From Hormiphora californensis (lineage: Eukaryota > Ctenophora > Tentaculata > Cydippida > Pleurobrachiidae), in the NCBI GenBank assembly GCA_020137815.1, contig CM035359.1, positions 5,783,679 to 5,847,678 of the forward strand: DNA of 64,000 nt, written 5' to 3'. This document shows, piece after piece, positions 23,869-35,344 of the stretch. The position numbers and the translations under genes are program-made. Positions within the stretch are counted from its first letter, which is position 1. Each line of letters opens with the position of its first letter. The notes under the pieces were generated by a model. The model worked only from the letters and a program-made list of their open reading frames with translations. It was not told where the DNA came from and ran no database searches.

Positions 23869-24859
23869 GCAACCCCCGCGAAATTCAAATGTTGAGGGCA
23901 GCAGTGAGTTGCTGTGTGAGGGGGCGGTCGGTGTGGCTTGTGTGGTGTGGCTGAAGAGATACAACGAAAACAGTGGACAAGTCAAAACATCCGCTCCAAG
24001 GGTCGCGGTTCTAGACACCTTCCGTTCTAATGTCTATCTCTATTTTCTAGTTTTCTCTCCCTTTGTAGGATCCCCGAGGATACGTATCGAAATAAGGAGG
24101 GGCTGGGGGAACTGTTTTTCAAACTCAGATCGTGTGTGGCCAAAGGGATTCCACTGCTACCAAGAACTACCACCACCAAATTGTGCAGGAACTTGCAAAA
24201 CACACTGTCATGCACACAACTTGGAACTTACAAGATGCTAAACTCCACAGACTTCAACTCCAGATCACAAAATCAAACGAACAGCTTGCCCCCAAAAAAC
24301 AAGGCCTTTGAAGAGAATGTATGATTTCACCACACTACAACAAACAAGACTAGATCAAGCACAACTGCCAAAATCAGAACACGATGAAGATTCTCCCTCT
24401 CTTGCTTGTTGTGTGTGTTGTGACGCGTTAGATGCACTATATTAACACGTGATACATTTGTATTCAACAGGGGGGAAGAAGAGCTCTCTGGGAAAATGTC
24501 CCACTGTGTGAGGTTGATTGACTATTCAAAAAGGTAGCAAGAGAGACACAGTGGGTACTAACATGCACAAGTGACAGAGTGTGCGATGGGGGATTATGTG
24601 AAAAAGTACCAATGCAAAGGGGTATCAATATCTACTTGTGAACGCAACCAAAATGCAAATCACCCCTCTCTCTCTCACCTTTCGATCGATTGATAACTGG
24701 AGCCATTTGAAGTTGAAGACACAAAGTATGAGACAATATGGAACTGATGATGAGCAGAAGTGATAATAAGTTGGGGGGCGCCACCACCCTATATACCCTG
24801 ACCAGTCCTGATCCTTCCTAACAGCCCATCCGACCCCCACCCCCCGGTGCTAACAGTGA

Positions 24860-24877
24860 CACGTGATATGTCACGTG
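24860..24877. promoter_or_regulatory. Paired E-boxes (CACGTG x2)
   Basis: CACGTG at 24860-24865 and 24872-24877, start-to-start 12 bp, joined by ATATGT. No CCAAT box lies at the module spacing. Confidence 0.45.
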
Positions 24878-26073
24878 ATGAGGTTACACAAGAGCATGCG
24901 GATTACCAATTGGGATGGAGGAGGTGACACCCCCCCCTACGTCTGGTAGTGTCTGATGGCCCGTGATGAGAGATGAGGGTTCTGATGACTTTCAATTAGG
25001 AAGCGGAGAGAGAGAGTGGGATCTGATGAGATAGATGGTGTGACGATGAGTGATGGTTCAGTAGTGAGAGAGGTATATCCTGATGAGATAGATGCAGTGA
25101 GGGGGGTTAGTGCTGAGAGAGATAGATACTTGATACATCAGACTCTGCTAAACTGAGGGACTAACTTCTCAAACTGGTGAGACACACAGGGGACTCTACA
25201 AGGATGGCATTGAAACTTACGCTTCCTGTTATAGAGTGTGAGTGTGTATTGGGAAAAAGTTGGCAGTCGGGGAAACACACACAGAAGACGTCACCAGACT
25301 ACTGAGGTGCTGCTACTACTATAACAGTATAGGTGTTCTGCTACTACAGGAAAGGTGTTCTGATACTACAGGATCCAACAACTCAAGATATATCACCGGA
25401 GAAGAAGAAACAGAGTAATGAGCTCCCCGTGAAACTACTTCACCTACTACTTAGGCACGTGTCTTGGTCAGCCCCCTTCTCTCTCTCTCTCTACTTTTTT
25501 GGGGTTTTACGACCTTGTGGCTTGCCCCCTACACTCCCCCACCTCAATACACTAATCACAAGATAATTTTACCTCCTCTCTCCCTTCTTCTCTCTCTCTC
25601 TCTCTCCTTCTTCTCTCTCCCTCTCTCTCCCTTCTTCTCTCTGTGTTGCTGTCACTAGAACGGCGTCACCAGGCCTCAGGGCAAATGAGAGCGTACAAGC
25701 AAGGACCCATCTCTAGTTAGGCCACTTAAATGCTAATATATACCCCCTTACTCTCTTTATGTCTCACTCACTGTTATAGCTTTTAAATGACTCTCACTAT
25801 AGCTTTTACATGTATCTCACTTTGCCTTCTCTGTCTCCTCTCAGAGTCTCTGATTACTAACAACGACAAAAACACCGTATTTCCTAAACCACATGTAAAG
25901 TTGAAAGAAAACCGTGTACTATACCGCCAAATAATTACAGAAGGACTAAACTTACAATTTGGCTCAGTGCAGCAGTTGACATGTGGGGGTCTAACGAGCA
26001 AATTACAGGAAAGATGGGACAGTAAGGGACATGGTACCACGTCAATGGTATACGGTATATATTGGCCCCGAGG

Positions 26074-26109
<36 letters not shown>

Positions 26110-26705
26110 ATTGTGTGCCTAATATTTCACAGGTACCTGTTACAACACGCTTGTGAGTGTGTGTGTGATCACGTGAAATTGATTTAGGTATTAACTGAAT
26201 TTTCCCAAATTTTAGAACTGAGTTGTTAACTGACGAAAAAGTTGAGTGAATATTACCTTTCATAGATCGGATACAGCGACGCTTCGATGAGGGTTGCGAC
26301 ATAAATTCAGGTTGCTAAAATGGGGTCTTATGAGGAACTATAACAATACTCGTACAGAGAGAATGCATAAGGAGGAAGCGATTATATCAAGAGAAAATAA
26401 TTCTAACTCTGAAACAACAATATCGTGGATTAGATACAATATAGCAGGAGGAACTACATTAGCAGCGGACCCAATTATAGAGGCACAATGTGTTACTACT
26501 AGAACTAATACCCCAGCTTTTATACTATGGACCCCTCCTCCCACCCCCTGGTCTACAATCGGACTCCACCTCCCGTGGTCTACAATCCAACCCCACCCTC
26601 TCAGTAGAAGGGGGTTGGGTCCATCCGATCTAAAGTGGACTCATTACAAACCCCCACCCAGCTCAATTCTTGTTATTCCCAATCGGACCGCTATTTGACA
26701 CCCCC

Positions 26706-28046
26706 CACGGCGTGCCTGGTGAAATTTTAACACGACCTAGCATGCAACGGGAAACGACCACTTGTACGTGGTAGCTGAGGGTCTACAGAATGGCGCTACG
26801 GTGCGGGAAAAAAAAGTCCATGCCCTAAAATCGTTTTTTTCACTTTTATTTGATTTGGGTCAAAATTGGCTATATTAAACGTGGTCCCGAAAAATCCATA
26901 ATGACTTAGCACACGAAATATGTCACCCCCACTTATTTTTGCACGTAGAATCGATTGCCGTTGAAGTCGAATCTCTAAAATGACTGTAAAATGGCCAAAA
27001 GTTGATTTGTTACCATTTTTTGGAGGTTTTTGGCCCCTAAACCATTGAAAACGTTGAGATAGGAATTTGAAACTAGTGCCAATCGTTAAAATGGTCATTT
27101 TTCTACCAAGAACCAAGTTTTCGTGTATATCCGATTTATGGTTAGATTTGGGCAAATTGTTGAAATCTGTCAACTAGGAGAACCGTAACTTGATTTTCTT
27201 GTTTTTTGGATTTTGGCATTTTTGACAAACTTCTGATTGAAATGGTCAATCGGGACCATGCTTAAGTTGTTTATGGGACAATTTTCGACTAAAATCCAAG
27301 ATTTCATACCAATCCAATAACAGATCGTTGATTTATAGAAAATTTAAGTAGGCAAAACGGTCAAAATAAGCAAGAAAAGTTGTCATTTTGACCGTTTTGC
27401 CTACTTAAATTTTCTATAAATCAACGATCTGTTATTGGATTGGTATGAAATCTTGGATTTTAGTCGAAAATTGTCCCATAAACAACTTAAGCATGGTCCC
27501 GATTGACCATTTCAATCAGAAGTTTGTCAAAAATGCCAAAATCCAAAAAACAAGAAAATCAAGTTACGGTTCTCCTAGTTGACAGATTTCAACAATTTGC
27601 CCAAATCTAACCATAAATCGGATATACACGAAAACTTGGTTCTTGGTAGAAAAATGACCATTTTAACGATTGGCACTAGTTTCAAATTCCTATCTCAACG
27701 TTTTCAATGGTTTAGGGGCCAAAAACCTCCAAAAAATGGTAACAAATCAACTTTTGGCCATTTTACAGTCATTTTAGAGATTCGACTTCAACGGCAATCG
27801 ATTCTACGTGCAAAAATAAGTGGGGGTGACATATTTCGTGTGCTAAGTCATTATGGATTTTTCGGGACCACGTTTAATATAGCCAATTTTGACCCAAATC
27901 AAATAAAAGTGAAAAAAACGATTTTAGGGCATGGACTTTTTTTTCCCGCACCGTAGCGCCATTCTGTAGACCCTCAGCTACCACGTACAAGTGGTCGTTT
28001 CCCGTTGCATGCTAGGTCGTGTTAAAATTTCACCAGGCACGCCGTG
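26706..28046. repeat. 1341-bp near-perfect inverted repeat (hairpin)
   Basis: Two arms, 26706-27367 and 27385-28046 (662 nt each), are reverse complements around a 17-nt spacer. The same 125-residue frame appears on opposite strands of the two arms with no amino-acid difference. The paired tips are cacggcgtgcctgg and ccaggcacgccgtg. Flanks outside the arms do not pair. It could be a foldback transposon or a hairpin-RNA locus; I see no transposase and do not treat the 125-residue frame as a protein. Confidence 0.9.
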
Positions 28047-28150
28047 CCCCATGACCCCAATTGGAACTCTCTCTCTCTCCCTCTCTCTTGTTACCTAGTT
28101 GCATCTCAGATATCCGATTATTGTTTATAATAATCACACTCCAAATGCAT

Positions 28151-28220
<70 letters not shown>
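28151..28220. repeat. CT microsatellite
   Basis: About 34 CT units. Confidence 0.95.
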
Positions 28221-28223
<3 letters not shown>

Positions 28224-28585
28224 GGAATCATCTGTATGATGTATGTTGTAACTCAGATAGAAGCGGATACACTTGAGCATTGAGTAGAATCATGAGCTAT
28301 GAGAGTTGCAACTATTGAGTAGAAGATGACACAATTCACCGTAGCAAAAATAAAATGTTATTTCAACTACTCGTATAAAAACTACATAACTTCAAACATC
28401 CTTGAAATCGACAAAATCTACACAACTACAAGTCTGGAGTCACAATACAGGGGTAAGAGAGATGGAAGGGTGCAAGAAATAGCTGGAAAATTGAGAGGGA
28501 CAGGATGTGATCCCGGATCCTTATGTACACGATCTGTCAAAAACGCATTTCCTGTGCACCACGTGATGTGTAATCCAGGCACCTG

Positions 28586-28631
28586 ATTGGCTCTCCCAGA
28601 TCACGTGACCTGAATACGGGCTTCTGATTGG
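28586..28631 (-). promoter_or_regulatory. CCAAT / E-box / CCAAT module (copy 6)
   Basis: ATTGG at 28586-28590, CACGTG at 28602-28607 in ATCACGTGAC, ATTGG at 28627-28631. Gaps are 11 and 19 nt. An extra CACGTG lies just upstream near 28560. Resembles copy 4 in the core but lacks its terminal inverted repeats. Confidence 0.7.
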
Positions 28632-29048
28632 CTTAGAGGGAGAGAGAAGCAGCTTGTGTATGCAGTGGGTGGATATGAAAACACCATGGTAGTGTTTGGG
28701 AAAAACACACACCTATGTGTTTAAATTTCACTCACCCCCACTAAACTAGGGCACACCTGTGAAAAACAGGCATCAAGCAAAGACAAATTCAAGCTACAGA
28801 GGACACAACAGGTCCCACAAGGTAGAAACGTGGAGACTGGAGCGTAGACTAGGAAGAAGATACATCATGAAAATTAACTATCAACCGGGGTGGTAGTGAG
28901 AGAACGATAGAAAAAGATAGAAAATGATAGCGGAGGATCAGGACCACTAAGGTATGTTGTAGTATCGTCGTGGAGAGGAGGGGTAGTGATTGCTTGTCAG
29001 AGAGTACATACCAGGTCCCCCCCCCCGCTTTGATCCAGATAGAACTTG

Positions 29049-29049
<1 letters not shown>

Positions 29050-29115
<66 letters not shown>
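29050..29115. repeat. GA microsatellite
   Basis: GA run with one GATA interruption. Confidence 0.95.
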
Positions 29116-29118
<3 letters not shown>

Positions 29119-29671
29119 TAGAGATAGAATGGAGCAGTGTTTTAAACTACCTAGGTTCACTGATTAATGATAGAAGAAGCGAAGCCGACATAAGGGTCAC
29201 TACAGTTTAGAATGCAGGCTCAGTGGGTGTGGACCGTTTCTCAGAGAGCATTTGAGAGGAGACAACCACACGGAAAATAAACCCTTCTATCTTTTTTTCT
29301 TCAGCCCTGCAATGTCCCACTAGCCCTCCTGTCAGCATTACTCAAATGAGGGCTTGTAACGAAGAGCTGCCATGCAGAAGTGATGGAGGTCTGACGTTGT
29401 CAACAAATTATAACGGCAAATCAACGCAAGGACCAAAACGTCACAAATCGAAGCTGTCGCCAGGTACAGAAGGGCTCTGTTGAGAGCAAATGTATTTCAA
29501 CAAACTAGAGATGAGATAGCGGGTGAGAGAGTGAGGAAGAGAGAGAGTAAACGAAGGTGATTTACCAGCGAGAGAGAGAGTCCTAATTACGAAGTCAACC
29601 AATTAAGTGCTGATTGAATTTTCAGAGATCACCACGAGAGAGTGCAATGGTTTCAGGGGGGAGGGGAACAA

Positions 29672-29717
29672 CCAATGGGATTGCAGAATGGGAATCACGT
29701 GACCCCAGGGAACCAAT
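29672..29717 (+). promoter_or_regulatory. CCAAT / E-box / CCAAT module (copy 7)
   Basis: CCAAT at 29672-29676, CACGTG at 29696-29701 in ATCACGTGAC, CCAAT at 29713-29717. Gaps are 19 and 11 nt. A further CCAAT is at 29736-29740. The proximal CCAAT is followed by gagaagcgag, nearly as in copy 8. Confidence 0.7.
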
Positions 29718-30718
29718 GAGAAGCGAGCACCACAACCAATCACCCTGATCTCGTTGTACCACACACACACTCTTCCTTCCTCTAGTATAGCTCACTCTGT
29801 TACAACAACCGGAAGACGAAAAACGGTGCAAATCTTAACTAGAAGTTTTCTGTAAAAACAAGATCTAACGGCGAGCATGTTGATTGTTGTTTTGGTTTTT
29901 CACCTCTCTCTCCCTCCAGATCTCTGTGCTTAGAGGCCAGCTTGAGTTTCTCTTGCACGATAACAAGAACAACAACAAGCCAAAATAAAGATAGAGAGAG
30001 GGAAAGAGAGAGACCCTAGGAAAGCTTCCCTAACTGGAATCTAACCTGGAATTATGAGAAAAAGAATAACGAGGGAAAAGAGAGAGAGAGAAAACTCTAC
30101 CAGCCAACAACACATACACTTATGAATTAGGAGACCATAGAAATGGATTGATGTAAGCCAAAGCCTTCTACAACATCCAGCCATCTCACCTGCCTTTACT
30201 GACTCACCAAACATAACAATATCTAAATTACGCAACTACAAATTCGCAACTCAATTCTGAACTCTAATCACGAGAAAACTGAATTTTATAGGTCCAAATT
30301 TGGTGGTGCAACGGTCTCAATCACATGGAGGGAAGTGTATCTTAACAGGAAAACTGACCCCTTCACGTACATGTGGACACTTGAGGGGGAGGGCATATCA
30401 CTATGTCATATTAAAGTGAGAGAGATTTGTAAGATAGTGAGAGAGGAGGAGGTTAGATTGAATTGTTCTGTGAGAAAGGTTCGTGTGTGTGAGGTGGATA
30501 TACCGCTCGGTTGGGTGAGTTTCCATGTGAGACTTACCATGGTAACCAGAGAAACAATTCCACTAAAACTCCAATCAATGATCCTGCCAGAGATCCTTCA
30601 CGACCACGGAGCGTCAAAACGAGAAAGAAGGAGAGAGAGAGAGGACGCAGTGCACTGTACTACAAAAAGGGACCCTAGGGGGTCCTAGGGGTACCTCTCA
30701 GTTGGGGATAAACACAGT

Positions 30719-30734
30719 CACGTGATATCACGTG
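30719..30734. promoter_or_regulatory. Paired E-boxes (CACGTG x2)
   Basis: CACGTG at 30719-30724 and 30729-30734, forming GTCACGTGATATCACGTGAC, a palindromic double site. Another GTCACGTGAC is near 30865. Confidence 0.45.
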
Positions 30735-30912
30735 ACTTTTAATAGTCCAACCATGCACCCCTTCTTATACCCTAACAGGAGCGCTGCTCGTCATCTCTCT
30801 CACACACACTCTCTCTCTCTTTATCTCTCTCTCTCTCTGCAAGTGCACTAGTGGCATTGCAAGTCACGTGACTTACACTTGGTTTACAAGTGCAAGTAGA
30901 GCTCTTTACAAG

Positions 30913-31063
<151 letters not shown>

Positions 31064-31376
31064 GAAAAGAACCGGAGAAAATAGGCTATTTAATGGGTTT
31101 TGAAGGGGGAACTAATAAGTGTGAGAAACGGCCAGTGGGAACATTGGTGAACCATGAAATACATGGTCACATACAAACGAATTTTAGAATGACTCCCAAG
31201 CCTCAATTCTCAATTTTCGTTACTCCTTCATAAAAACAATTGTTTTGTTTTAAGAAATTGCGAGTTTTCCAAATTATTTCTACCTGTCATCTGTTCAGCT
31301 TACTGGAGATGTGTGAGTGTATGGGGAATGTATAGCCGTGTGAAGCCGTACAGGAACAGGAACAATTAGCTTCAAG

Positions 31377-31474
31377 AAATGTCATAACTTTAAATCTTAC
31401 TTTGGCTAGAAATGTCATAACTTCAAATCTTACTTTGACTAAAAAGTTCATAACTTAAAAACTTACTTTGGCTA
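31377..31474. repeat. Three tandem copies of a 32-33-bp unit
   Basis: Unit reads aatgtcataacttcaaatct followed by tactttggctag; three diverged copies in a row. Confidence 0.85.
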
Positions 31475-31662
31475 GAAGATGATGCCATGTTGGGGGCACT
31501 GGAATATCACCACACTCGATCGACAATCGACTAGATGAACACCAAACAGATGAAGCAGAAAAGCAGAACTGTGTATCAAAGTGCTGTACAAGTGCGATCT
31601 AGGTTGAACGGAGAGTGACGTGTGGGGGGTCAGTGTGGTGCTTGCAACTCTCCCCCTCTCCA

Positions 31663-31709
31663 CCAATCAAGCACCAGAATTCACGTCACGTGACCTCTCC
31701 TCGACCAAT
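31663..31709 (+). promoter_or_regulatory. CCAAT / E-box / CCAAT module (copy 8)
   Basis: CCAAT at 31663-31667, CACGTG at 31687-31692 in GTCACGTGAC, CCAAT at 31705-31709. Gaps are 19 and 12 nt. The proximal CCAAT is followed by gggaagcgag, close to copy 7. Confidence 0.7.
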
Positions 31710-31906
31710 GGGAAGCGAGAATCGAACCCACGTGGCAACCATTACTTGGACTCTACATAGCATGTATACAACGATCAAGCAAAGCTTGTCCACCACTCTC
31801 TTTGAGTTGCTTCTCTCTCGCTCCCACCAGGGCGGGTGAAGAGAGTCTAAAACTGTCATTTTGTGGTCTATTTCAGAGCTGCCAAGGTGCATCTCTAGAG
31901 GAAAAG

Positions 31907-31912
<6 letters not shown>

Positions 31913-31978
<66 letters not shown>

Positions 31979-31983
31979 GAGAG
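31913..31983. repeat. GA microsatellite
   Basis: GA run with one GATA interruption. Confidence 0.95.
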
Positions 31984-33012
31984 AATGTAACGTTTGCTAC
32001 ACCACACAACTGTAACCGATCAGGCTTCCGTAAACTTATATCAAGCAACGTGAAAATGTTTACAATTTACCTAACAATCTCATGACTTACCAATTCGAAT
32101 TCAAAATGAATCTTTCTCTTTTGGTCTTTTGAAAAAAAGAATTTACAAAATCTCCCGCCAGAATTATTCTCCTAGGACCATGGAACTCTAAACAGTAAAC
32201 AATATCAACATCCACCACACACGACCGTAGAGAGGTATTCCAAGATAGAGCGATAGGGAGAGAGAGAGAGATACAAAGATAGGGAGAGAAAGGGGGTAGT
32301 CTAGACAAATCGTTCCTTTTCTAATTTTGGGCCGCAAATTCACTATCCAGTGACACCCTGTACTGATCAAGATCATCAATGATACGATCTCCCTGGATTC
32401 GATAAACAAAACACAGGGCGCATGGTGGTAGTCGACCATCTCTCACCGCAAATTTTGTAATGTTAAGGTGGGTGGTCCTCGACGAACTCAAATCGTGTTA
32501 AGGGCAGGGGTCATAGTATCGTATGTATGATCAGGAGGGTAGATGTCGTGTGTGTTCGTTGCTCCAGGGAGACATTTAATAATAAGGGGGCCTGCTTCTG
32601 ATGCTCAGGGGTTGGTCACGGCAGTAATATACTTTGACACACCCGCCTCAAGGGGTGGGCAAAAAACTTAGTGACACGGTCACTTTCACCCTCCCTTATG
32701 CCCCTGACTCTCATTATATGTGACCTATTAGAATCATCCCCCATCCCTCTCTCTCTCTCAACCTCTTAGAGCAGAAGGGGTTCATTCTACAAGCAAATCT
32801 CCCCCGAATGGTGGGTGAAAGCTTCAGTTACAACAATGGAGAGGATGGTAGAATTGTGAGACAATCAGCAGAGTGGGGCAGCACGGAAATAATAATGGAA
32901 TATTCCGGAGTCTTAGTTCCTGGGAGTTTCCTCAATTTCCCTTCAAATTTCATGAGTGTGCGTGTGAGTTCCTGATAGCTCTCTCTCTCCCCACACCTCT
33001 CTTCCATTGATC

Positions 33013-33060
<48 letters not shown>

Positions 33061-33090
33061 TGAGAGAGGAGAGAGAGATAGATAGAGTAA
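33013..33090. repeat. GA microsatellite, interrupted
   Basis: GA units broken by GATA and GTGA. Confidence 0.9.
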
Positions 33091-34381
33091 GAGAGAGAAC
33101 CTATGAGAAACAAGAGCGTGGACAGAGATAGAGGGCACAGGAAACGGGCCCGATAATATCAGGGTGTGTTCAGCCCTCAACAATTGAAAACAGGATATAC
33201 CATTAACAAGATCTAGCTCTTGTGGGAGAGAGAGAGAGAGAGCACTCTCCTCCCGGGCTAACAAGATTTAGTGTAAAGGAGCTCCCTCTTAGTTAATGTA
33301 ACATTCTTACTTTTGCTCCCTCTTTAGTCAAAGTAATGTTCTCACTTTTCGGCGATGGAGCTACCTACCATCAAGTGTGTTAGAAGGCAGCTTTTTAGGT
33401 GTCAAAAGTTTTGAAGTAAGTAACTTTTCCTGATCTCTCTCTTTTACAGTGTCAAAATGATACTCAGTTAGTGGACATTGGAACACTTCAAACAGTTCCA
33501 ACAACACAGTTGTACAGAGTGATGACAAATCCAGGATTTAAACAGTTTATAGGTTTCTAGGTTTGTGTGTGTGTGTATCAATAATCAAACGATTCTAATT
33601 TTTAACTCCATGCTGACAATGAATGGTGAGAGACGCATCATGAATTACAATGAATCATACAAAACAAATTTTTAGTGATTCTTGAGATGAGTTAACAAAC
33701 TGATAAAGTGTTTCACAAGGTGTTACAAATGTAATATGACAAATAAATTGTACTTACTGCCAGTGTATGTCTGTAGAAATGTGGATCGTTTCATATTCAA
33801 TCAACTTTTATGCGGTGGTAATAACGGTGGTGTGTTGAAAAATAAAACCGGAATACTATAAAACCATTTCGTTCTGAACAGAAATGAACAGGTTAATTAA
33901 CAAATCAATCAAATTTAATTAATAATTGAGTAATCAGAATTAAGTTTGTGGGTCTAACCAAAAGCAAAGTGAACAAGCAATTAATTGATTATCTTGTCAA
34001 AGCTATCATAAAATTTAAAAAATGTAAAATGTTAGCAAGAAGGAGCGAGAGAGGAAAATGATGATTCGAATCGCACATGAAATGAAGAGAGTGCTAGCAT
34101 TTTCTCTCTCGCGCACACTCAGCATCTCCCGGTCATTTGGCGGGAAAATTAGCGGGGGCACTCGCACATATATTCACAAGGAGTTATGGAGAGAGGATTG
34201 AAGAATTAGACACTGATCTCTCTCAAGTCCCACATTTTCAGTGGGTGGAAGATATGAAATGAGATGAGAAGGAGAGAAGGGAGAGATATAGAGAGAGAGA
34301 GGGGGAGAGAGAGATATGTAATGAAAGGGAGAGAGAAAAAGATGGAGTAAAAGAGGGAGAGAGAGAAAGGTAGGTAAAGAA

Positions 34382-34383
<2 letters not shown>

Positions 34384-34428
<45 letters not shown>
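34384..34428. repeat. GA microsatellite
   Basis: GA run inside a wider purine-rich stretch (about 34260-34450). Confidence 0.9.
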
Positions 34429-34429
<1 letters not shown>

Positions 34430-35126
34430 GTAAAGAAAGAGAGAGATATATACATAATAGTAAAGGCGGTATGGTACAGAGAGATGAAGCTAGATGCTAA
34501 TCCAAGTTTTTAGCAAGCAGAGATAAGTGGGTGTGTTTGGGTACGTAAAGTGCGGTTCGAGTGAAGGGGGAGAGAGGATGGTATGAGTAATGCGAGAGAG
34601 AAGGTTTGAAGAGAGATAGCAGATAGTAAAGCAGTTCTACACAAACAAATCTCCAAACCGTCAACTGAGCACTTGCGGGTTTGGGGTGTGGATGGGGGGT
34701 AGTTTTTGTAGGGACGACGCTAACGAGGGCGAGACCCCCCTGGATTGGCAATAGTATCCAGTTAGCAATGACAGCTGCAGCTCCTAATTGGGTAAAGCAA
34801 CAACAACTGCAGTAGTTGCACTCTCTGTCTCCCGGGAGTGACGGCAATCAAGACGCAATTGAAGATCATTAGTCAGATCGTCAGAACTGGGTTTGGATGG
34901 CACGCAAAGGAGGTAATGGTTTTAACAGCTGGGCAGAGATAACAGAGGCAAAGTTTACGGAATGACGAACACATACACAGACTCACACAGCCGGTTTTAG
35001 GACGCGAGTATCCAGGAATTAGCGAGAGAGAGCGATGCGTGAGGAATTTCGTACTTCGCGCTCAGTCCTGAGACGAAGCATTCTCATCCAGTGCGGAATT
35101 TTATCGAGCTGATTCGTGGAGCCGAA

Positions 35127-35306
35127 ATGAACGCCGCGCTTCTGACGCGCAAATCAAAACTCATAGCGCGCAATAAAACCGACGCCGCGCGCAAGAAAGT
35201 CAAATCACGATCAAGAAAATTCAGATCAAAAAATTTCACTTTCGCAAAATTCACTTTTTGTTTTTGTCTTTTGACGAGATTTGGCGCTTTCTGTCATTAT
35301 CCTTAG
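35127..35306 (+). CDS. Short upstream ORF before the CoA synthase (59 codons)
   Basis: ATG at 35127 opens a 59-codon frame ending at 35306, 38 nt before the CoA synthase ATG and in a different frame. The predicted peptide is strongly basic in its middle (many Lys/Arg) and hydrophobic near its end. If it lies in the mRNA leader it could lower initiation at the main ORF; this is inference. The transcript start is unknown, and it may be untranslated. Confidence 0.3.
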   Translation: MNAALLTRKSKLIARNKTDAARKKVKSRSRKFRSKNFTFAKFTFCFCLLTRFGAFCHYP

Positions 35307-35344
35307 CCCCTCCTCTTCCTAGGTTGGCTAAAGGACAACTAAAA

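Larger units (their letters stand above)
23077..26705. other. Intergenic, upstream of the cyclin
   Basis: Presumed promoter side of the minus-strand cyclin. One CCAAT/E-box/CCAAT module lies at 23718-23765, about 650 bp from the cyclin ATG. The first coding exon begins at a splice acceptor (23077), so a 5' non-coding exon is expected further right. No other coding region supported. Confidence 0.55.

Noticed and set aside
26796-27956. Two identical 125-codon frames on opposite strands
   Set aside because: They are the two arms of one inverted repeat. No family features; identity is due to the hairpin, not duplicated genes.
26706-28046. Hairpin as a missed-adapter sequencing artefact
   Set aside because: In such artefacts the flanking sequence would also mirror. 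Here the flanks outside the arms are unrelated.
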